Assembly (NCBI RefSeq): GCF_021172145.1
Contig: NZ_CP089095.1
Coordinates: 1-64,000, forward strand
Source: Flavobacterium cyclinae
Lineage (GTDB): Bacteria > Bacteroidota > Bacteroidia > Flavobacteriales > Flavobacteriaceae
Direction: 5' to 3'
DNA: 64,000 nucleotides
Part shown: positions 59,092-64,000 of the stretch, one piece after another
Layout of the letters: the number at the start of each line of letters is the position of its first letter
Position numbering within the stretch: position 1 is the stretch's first letter
The notes under the pieces: model-generated
What the model was told of the DNA's origin: nothing
Database searches by the model: none
Seen by the model: the letters and a program-made list of their open reading frames with translations, nothing else
Made by a program: the position numbers and the translations under genes

Positions 59092-59964
59092 ATGGCTAAT
59101 AAAAGGCTAAAAAGACAACTTTTATTAAGAAAATTATTCAATAAGAGAAGGTTAGTTATTCTAAACGAGGACACTTTTGAAGAAACTTTTTCATTAAAAT
59201 TAAATTTAATGAACGTCTTTGTTGTGGGGACATTAGGAGCAATAATAATCATTTTTGTTACCACCTATATTATTGCTTTTACGCCACTTCGCGAATATAT
59301 TCCAGGTTATGCTTCTTCTAAATTAAAGCAGGAAGCAATGGATATGGCTATAAAATCAGATTCTTTAGAAAAGTCGGTAAAAATCAATAATGCTTATATT
59401 GCTTCTATCAAAAAAGTACTTACAGGTGATTTAGAATATGCCAAATTAAATAAAGATTCTATTAAAGCCTTAGATGCTGCAGATTTAGATTTATCAGGAC
59501 TTACCGCAACTGAAAAAGAAGAAGAATTAAGAGATCAAGTTATAAAAGAAGATAAGTACAATGTTTTTGAATCTTCTAAACCAAAGGTTAGTTTTGTGTT
59601 ATTTCCTCCAGCACAAGGAGCTATTTTACAAAAATATAATGTTGCTAATAAACATTTAGCAGTGAAAATTGCATTAACCAATAACACTCCAATTAAAGCC
59701 GTTGCAACAGGAACTATTATTTTTTCTGATTGGACTCCTAGTTCGGGTTATGTGGTGATTGTACGCCATAAAGATGATATTTTATCTGTTTATAAAAACG
59801 CGGCTTCAGTAACAAAAACTCAAGGAAATATAGTAAAATCTGGAGAAGTAATCGCTTTAGCTGGAAATACAAATTCCGTTCTTAATTCGGGTGCTACATT
59901 GCATTTTGAATTATGGAAAGATGGTTTCCCAATTGATCCAACGCAATTTATCAATTTCAATTAA
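59092..59964 (+). CDS. M23-family (LytM) protein with degenerate active site
   Basis: 290 residues. A basic N-terminus (KRQLLLRKLFNKRRL) precedes one membrane helix (about residues 40-60), then a helical linker and a LytM fold (about 170-290): VKIALTNNTPIKAVATGTII, YVVIVRHKDDI and LHFELWKDGFPIDPTQF. The first metal motif (HxxxD) is not intact (KHLAVK in its place), while the later H-x-E of LHFEL is near normal (HxH lost). It is thus likely inactive, like EnvC-type activators. GH3 follows after one base. Confidence 0.85.
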   Translation: MANKRLKRQLLLRKLFNKRRLVILNEDTFEETFSLKLNLMNVFVVGTLGAIIIIFVTTYIIAFTPLREYIPGYASSKLKQEAMDMAIKSDSLEKSVKINNAYIASIKKVLTGDLEYAKLNKDSIKALDAADLDLSGLTATEKEEELRDQVIKEDKYNVFESSKPKVSFVLFPPAQGAILQKYNVANKHLAVKIALTNNTPIKAVATGTIIFSDWTPSSGYVVIVRHKDDILSVYKNAASVTKTQGNIVKSGEVIALAGNTNSVLNSGATLHFELWKDGFPIDPTQFINFN

Positions 59965-59965
59965 C

Positions 59966-61456
59966 ATGTCAGTAAAAGCTTTTGCGGCTAAGTTATTTGC
60001 CAAAAGAATTCACGCCAAAACCCAAAAATGGGCTAATAATCCTATTGAAACCCAACAAAAAGTTTTTGAAGAATTAATCAGAGAAGCAACTCAAACTCAA
60101 TTTGGAAAAGACCACGATTTTGATTCTATAAAATCCCATTCCGATTTTGTTCAAAAAGTTCCCGTTCGCGATTACGAAGGTTTGAAACATTATGTTGATA
60201 AAGTCGTAAAAGGCGAAGAAAATGTACTTTGGAAAGGAAAACCGCTTTATTTTGCTAAAACTTCAGGAACTACTTCGGGAGCTAAATACATTCCATTGAC
60301 AAAAGAATCGATGCCCTTTCATATTCAAGCGGCTCGAAATGCTATTTTAAGTTACATTTATGAAACTGGAAAAGCGGATTTTGTATCTGGAAAAATGATT
60401 TTCTTACAAGGAAGTCCCATTTTAGAAGAAAAAAACGGAATTAAATTGGGAAGATTATCCGGAATTGTAGCGCATTTTGTTCCGAAATATTTGCAAAAAA
60501 ACCGCATGCCAAGTTGGGAAACCAATTGTATCGAAGATTGGGAAACTAAAGTCAATGCGATTGTAGAGGAAACCATCAAGGAAAATATGTCTGTGATTTC
60601 TGGAATTCCGTCTTGGGTGCAAATGTATTTTGAGAAGTTAAAGGAAAAAGCAAACAAACCGGTTGGCGAAATCTTCAAAAACTTCAATTTGTTTATTTAT
60701 GGTGGTGTCAATTATGAACCCTATAGAGCAAAATTTGAAAATTTAATCGGAAGAAAAGTTGATTCTATTGAATTGTTTCCCGCTTCAGAAGGATTTTTTG
60801 CCTACCAAGATTCACAAAAAGAAAAAGGCATGTTACTGTTATTGAATTCCGGAATTTTCTATGAATTCATTAAAGCCGACGAATTTTTCACTGAAAATCC
60901 AAAACGCTTTACAATTGGCGAAGTGGAATTAGGCGTTAATTACGTTTTAATAATTTCAACAAATGCCGGACTTTGGGCTTACAATATTGGCGATACGATT
61001 CAGTTTACGAGTTTAAAACCGTATCGAGTAATCGTTTCAGGAAGAATCAAACATTATATTTCCGCTTTTGGCGAACACGTTATCGGAAAAGAAGTGGAAT
61101 CAGCACTAAAAGAAGCAATGGAAGGAACTGATGTTCGCGTAAATGAATTTACAGTTGCGCCACAAATCACACCAAATGAAGGATTGCCATATCACGAATG
61201 GTTCATCGAATTTGAAAATGAACCAACCAATTTAGAAGATTTTGCTTTAAAAATCGACGCTGCTATGCGCAAACAAAACGTGTATTATGACGATTTGATT
61301 GTTGGGAATGTACTGCGAACATTAGTCATCACAAAAGTTCCAAAAAACGGTTTCCAAGACTACATGAAATCAATAGGCAAATTAGGTGGACAAAATAAAT
61401 TACCTAGATTAAGTAACGATAGAAAAATTGCACAGTTTTTTGAGATAAAAGAATAA
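59966..61456 (+). CDS. GH3 auxin-responsive-promoter-family protein (acyl-acid-amido synthetase-like)
   Basis: 496 residues from the ATG at 59966 (MSVKAFAAKLFAKRI); an earlier in-frame start lies inside the M23 gene. The ATP motif FAKTSGTTSGAKYIPLT (near residues 95-110) and the segments NLFIYGGVNYEPYRAKF, FPASEGFFAY and GLWAYNIGDTIQFTS match the GH3 adenylating enzymes. In plants these join amino acids to hormones; in bacteria the substrate is unknown. It lies one base after the M23 gene and two bases before the next one, so an operon is clear. Confidence 0.92.
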   Translation: MSVKAFAAKLFAKRIHAKTQKWANNPIETQQKVFEELIREATQTQFGKDHDFDSIKSHSDFVQKVPVRDYEGLKHYVDKVVKGEENVLWKGKPLYFAKTSGTTSGAKYIPLTKESMPFHIQAARNAILSYIYETGKADFVSGKMIFLQGSPILEEKNGIKLGRLSGIVAHFVPKYLQKNRMPSWETNCIEDWETKVNAIVEETIKENMSVISGIPSWVQMYFEKLKEKANKPVGEIFKNFNLFIYGGVNYEPYRAKFENLIGRKVDSIELFPASEGFFAYQDSQKEKGMLLLLNSGIFYEFIKADEFFTENPKRFTIGEVELGVNYVLIISTNAGLWAYNIGDTIQFTSLKPYRVIVSGRIKHYISAFGEHVIGKEVESALKEAMEGTDVRVNEFTVAPQITPNEGLPYHEWFIEFENEPTNLEDFALKIDAAMRKQNVYYDDLIVGNVLRTLVITKVPKNGFQDYMKSIGKLGGQNKLPRLSNDRKIAQFFEIKE

Positions 61457-61458
61457 AG

Positions 61459-62349
61459 ATGAAAGAGAAAAGACTGATTTGGATTTTTTTGATTGTTGCA
61501 CAGTTTGCGTTTTCACAAATTCGCGGCGTGGTCAAAGACAGTATTTCTGGCGAACCAATTTCGTATGTGAATATTTCGGTGGAGAATGAAACTGTTGGAA
61601 CCACTTCGGAAGCAGATGGAAGTTTTTCATTGGATATAAAAGACGAGAAAGTATTGATTTTTTCTGCTTTGGGTTTTGAAACAAAGAAATTATCTTCTAA
61701 AAGCGAAGTAATTCTACTAAAACCAAAAGTTTTTGAGTTGAAGGAAGTGGTTATTGAACAACCAAAATTTAAAAAAGAAATTGAAATTGGAAATTTTAAT
61801 AAACCTTTAGGCTATCATATTTCGGGAGATTTAGAATGGTCTAACGCAAAATTCTTTAAATATGAAACCACTTATGAACAAACAAAGTTTGTAAAAAAAA
61901 TAAAAATTACAACTCGAAGTAAAGTTAATAATGCCAAATTTAAAATTAGAATTTTTAGTGTAAATAAGGAAGGTTCTCCTGAAGATGATTTACTTTATGA
62001 GGATATTATTGTAACGGTTAAAAAAGGAAAAAGGAAGAATATAATTGATATTTCAAATTTCAAATTAGTTTTCCCAGAAGAAGGTTTATTTATTGCTTAT
62101 GAAGTTTTAAAAATTGAAAGCAATAAATATGAATTTAAATATACTGAAAACAAAAGTAAAAAATTAATCAAAAAAATATATTATGCACCTGATTTTGAAT
62201 GCAATTTAGTTGAAGAACAAAACACATATCATAATAGATTTGGAAAATGGATTAAGTTACAAAGATGGCATAACAATGAAATAGGCTCAAAAGAAAAATA
62301 CAATAATAAAGTTTTTGAACCGGCAATAAATCTTATACTAACAAATTAA
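61459..62349 (+). CDS. carboxypeptidase-regulatory-like domain protein, tandem copy 1
   Basis: 296 residues with signal peptide ending AQFAFSQ. The first 90 residues form the beta-sandwich: IRGVVKDSISGEPISYVNIS, VGTTSEADGSFSLDI, FSALGFETKKL, then FELKEVVIEQPKFKKEI. The rest (about 100-296) is shared with the next two copies in outline (YETTYEQTKFVKKIKI, FKIRIFSVNKEGSP, DLLYEDIIVTVKKGKRKNII). It resembles N-terminal parts of outer-membrane receptors but has no barrel. Function unknown. The next gene starts on its last stop base. Confidence 0.85.
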   Translation: MKEKRLIWIFLIVAQFAFSQIRGVVKDSISGEPISYVNISVENETVGTTSEADGSFSLDIKDEKVLIFSALGFETKKLSSKSEVILLKPKVFELKEVVIEQPKFKKEIEIGNFNKPLGYHISGDLEWSNAKFFKYETTYEQTKFVKKIKITTRSKVNNAKFKIRIFSVNKEGSPEDDLLYEDIIVTVKKGKRKNIIDISNFKLVFPEEGLFIAYEVLKIESNKYEFKYTENKSKKLIKKIYYAPDFECNLVEEQNTYHNRFGKWIKLQRWHNNEIGSKEKYNNKVFEPAINLILTN

Positions 62350-63248
62350 TGAAATCATTACTCTTTTTCTTTTTAACAATATCCCTTTCCGCACAAATTC
62401 GCGGCGTAGTAAAAGACAGTATTTCTAGCGAACCCATTCCGTTTGTGAATATTTGGGTGGAGAATGAAACGATTGGCACTACTTCTGAACCCAACGGTAG
62501 TTTTTCATTAGATATAAAAGAAGAAAAAGTCTTAGTTTTTTCGGCATTGGGGTATGAAGTAAAAAAAGCATCTTCAAGGACAGATATAATTTTATTGAAA
62601 CCAAAAGTTTTTGAGTTGAAGGAAGTGGTTATTGAACAACCAAAATTTAAGAATGAAATTGAAGTAGGTAACTATGAAACAAGCGGTTTTAGAATTGGAT
62701 TAGGAAATATAAATTCTGCGGTTTATTTTAAACCTTATGATGAAATGATAACACATCCATTTTTAAAAGAAATAAAATTTTTAACCAAATCAGATATTGA
62801 TAATGCAAAAATTAGAATAAAAATTTTAAGTGTAAATACTGATAATTCTCCTGGAGAAAGCTTAATAGACGAAGAAATTATTGTCTCTGTAAAAAAAGGC
62901 AAAAGTAAAAATAAAGTTGATTTAACAGAGTACAGACTTAAGATTCCTTTAGTTGGGTTTTTTATTTCTTTTGAAAAATTACTTATCGAAGATAATAAGC
63001 ATTATAGTGAATATACTTATAAAGATAATCAAGGGAATAAAGTAACACGTAAATCAATGTCAATTGAACCTGAATTATGTTTTATTCCTATTGAACATGA
63101 TATTATTTGGCAATCAACAATAAACGGAAATTGGACAAAATCTAAAAAACACATTTTAAAAAATCCAAAGAGTTATGAAAATTTATTAATGAGAAAATAT
63201 CATGATAAATATTTAGCTCCTTCTATGACTATAACTCTAACCAACTAA
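62349..63248 (+). CDS. carboxypeptidase-regulatory-like domain protein, tandem copy 2
   Basis: 299 residues. The signal peptide ends ISLSAQ. IRGVVKDSISSEPIPFVNIW, IGTTSEPNGSFSLDI, FSALGYEVKKA and FELKEVVIEQPKFKNEI are nearly the same as copy 1 at the DNA level, while the C-terminal two thirds have drifted (FLKEIKFLTKSDIDNAKIRI, SPGESLIDEEIIVSVKKGK). The start ATG shares a base with the stop of copy 1. A recent tandem duplication is clear. Confidence 0.85.
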   Translation: MKSLLFFFLTISLSAQIRGVVKDSISSEPIPFVNIWVENETIGTTSEPNGSFSLDIKEEKVLVFSALGYEVKKASSRTDIILLKPKVFELKEVVIEQPKFKNEIEVGNYETSGFRIGLGNINSAVYFKPYDEMITHPFLKEIKFLTKSDIDNAKIRIKILSVNTDNSPGESLIDEEIIVSVKKGKSKNKVDLTEYRLKIPLVGFFISFEKLLIEDNKHYSEYTYKDNQGNKVTRKSMSIEPELCFIPIEHDIIWQSTINGNWTKSKKHILKNPKSYENLLMRKYHDKYLAPSMTITLTN

Positions 63249-64000
63249 TGAAATATCTCTTCTTTTTTTACTTACTATCTATTTCTCTTACAGCCCAAAT
63301 CCGTGGCGTAGTTAAAGACAGTATTTCTGGCGAACCCATTCCGTTTGTGAATATTTGGGTGGAAAATGAAACGATTGGCACTATGTCAGATGCAGATGGA
63401 ACGTTTTATTTAGAAGCTTCAAACCAAAAAAACATTGTAATTTCAGTATTAGGTTATGAAAGAAAAGTGCTTAAAGGAACCGAAGTATCGGAAGTGTTGT
63501 TAAGACCAATGACGTACGATTTAAGAGAAGTGGTTATATTGAATAAAAAACAGTCGAAACAAATTGAAATTGGTGAAATCAAAGATGCTATTTTTCAATC
63601 TTTTGATAACGGACCTAAAATCGAAGCAAAGTTTTTTCCTTATAAAGCTTCTTATAATAAAACAAAATTTTTAAAAGAAGTAACCATTTTTACAGATAGT
63701 AGAATTGAGGATGCCACTATAAAATTACATTTTTATAGCGTAGACGAAAACGGATTTCCTGGTGAAGAATTACTAACAAAAGACTTTGTTGTAACGCTAA
63801 AAAAAGGAGTTCTCAAACACCGTTATTCTATTTCGCAATTTGATTTGGTTTTTCCCGAAAACGGTATGTTTGTTGCATATGAGAAATTGTTGATAGAAAG
63901 CAATAAAACAGGCAACAAATATCAACCATATGTGCTTTATAATTATGTAGATAGAGATTTCTTTTATACGTATGCTTACGGAAAATGGAGCAAGCAATCA
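63248..64000 (+). CDS. carboxypeptidase-regulatory-like domain protein, tandem copy 3, cut by window edge
   Basis: Open from the ATG at 63248, which shares a base with the stop of copy 2, to the end of the window (251 codons). Signal peptide ISLTAQ, then IRGVVKDSISGEPIPFVNIW, IGTMSDADGTFYLEA, ISVLGYERKVL and DLREVVILNKKQSKQIEI. The middle has FLKEVTIFTDSRIEDATIKL and GFPGEELLTKDFVVTLKKG, aligning with copies 1 and 2. About 45 residues should be missing. Confidence 0.88.
   Translation, partial: MKYLFFFYLLSISLTAQIRGVVKDSISGEPIPFVNIWVENETIGTMSDADGTFYLEASNQKNIVISVLGYERKVLKGTEVSEVLLRPMTYDLREVVILNKKQSKQIEIGEIKDAIFQSFDNGPKIEAKFFPYKASYNKTKFLKEVTIFTDSRIEDATIKLHFYSVDENGFPGEELLTKDFVVTLKKGVLKHRYSISQFDLVFPENGMFVAYEKLLIESNKTGNKYQPYVLYNYVDRDFFYTYAYGKWSKQS

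Overview
The window is AT-rich, gene-dense chromosomal DNA from a member of the Bacteroidota, most likely a Flavobacterium or a close relative in the Flavobacteriaceae. This rests on the Bacteroidota-type -7 promoter element (TAnnTTTG) ahead of many genes, near-absent Shine-Dalgarno sequences, and families typical of the group: GLPGLI proteins, DUF4175, DUF4837, a GldM-like domain, a PIF1-type helicase with a C-terminal HTH, and a SusC/TonB-receptor-like outer-membrane protein.

Layout. 1-10.2 kb: the end of an IscA-type Fe-S gene, then an envelope and housekeeping block (MBL hydrolase, S8 lipoprotein protease, M1 peptidase, EF-G paralogue, rnpA, S41 protease, OmpA protein). 10.2-23.7 kb: the most unusual region, a tandem array of nine GLPGLI-family genes. 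Eight of them sit behind small secreted peptide genes (nine intact, one broken), and the array ends in a TonB-receptor-like outer-membrane protein. 23.8-34.3 kb: elaA, a DUF4837 lipoprotein, an MltD-like transglycosylase, pgk, holB, DoxX, a repeat-bracketed GIY-YIG gene, a PIF1-like helicase, an OmpH-like lipoprotein and a methyltransferase. 34.3-45.5 kb: mnmG, ybeY, DUF4175, gltX, SPFH, glnS, folB, with three good parS sites around mnmG/ybeY and two weaker ones nearby. 45.5-53.2 kb: an LTA-synthase-like sulfatase, tRNA-Cys with repeated tail fragments, a stand-alone GldM-like domain protein, LysE, a GIN-domain protein, rnr and two DUF2007 genes. 53.2-53.9 kb: a roughly 600-base gene-free AT-rich stretch that is a candidate replication origin. 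53.9-64 kb: rpiB, nnrD, DUF1294, tex, a repeat lipoprotein, tatA, a degenerate M23 protein, a GH3-like enzyme and three tandem carboxypeptidase-regulatory-domain proteins, the last cut by the window edge.

How the array seems to work. A typical unit is [upstream control block] - [peptide gene] - [hairpin] - [GLPGLI gene] - [broken 5' end of the TonB-receptor gene]. The peptides share a nearly constant Sec signal peptide and pro-segment, but their mature parts differ greatly except for two cysteines, 31 residues apart in seven of the ten peptide sequences (including the broken one). Five control blocks carry two direct ACCGTAA repeats 22-23 bases apart, a weak -7-like element and a TTGGTTAACCAA palindrome. 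Truncated copies of the first codons of the receptor gene after several GLPGLI genes show that the array grew by duplication of a [peptide-GLPGLI-receptor 5' end] module. I infer a diversified, co-regulated set of secreted disulfide peptides with partner envelope proteins. Its biological role cannot be read from the sequence.
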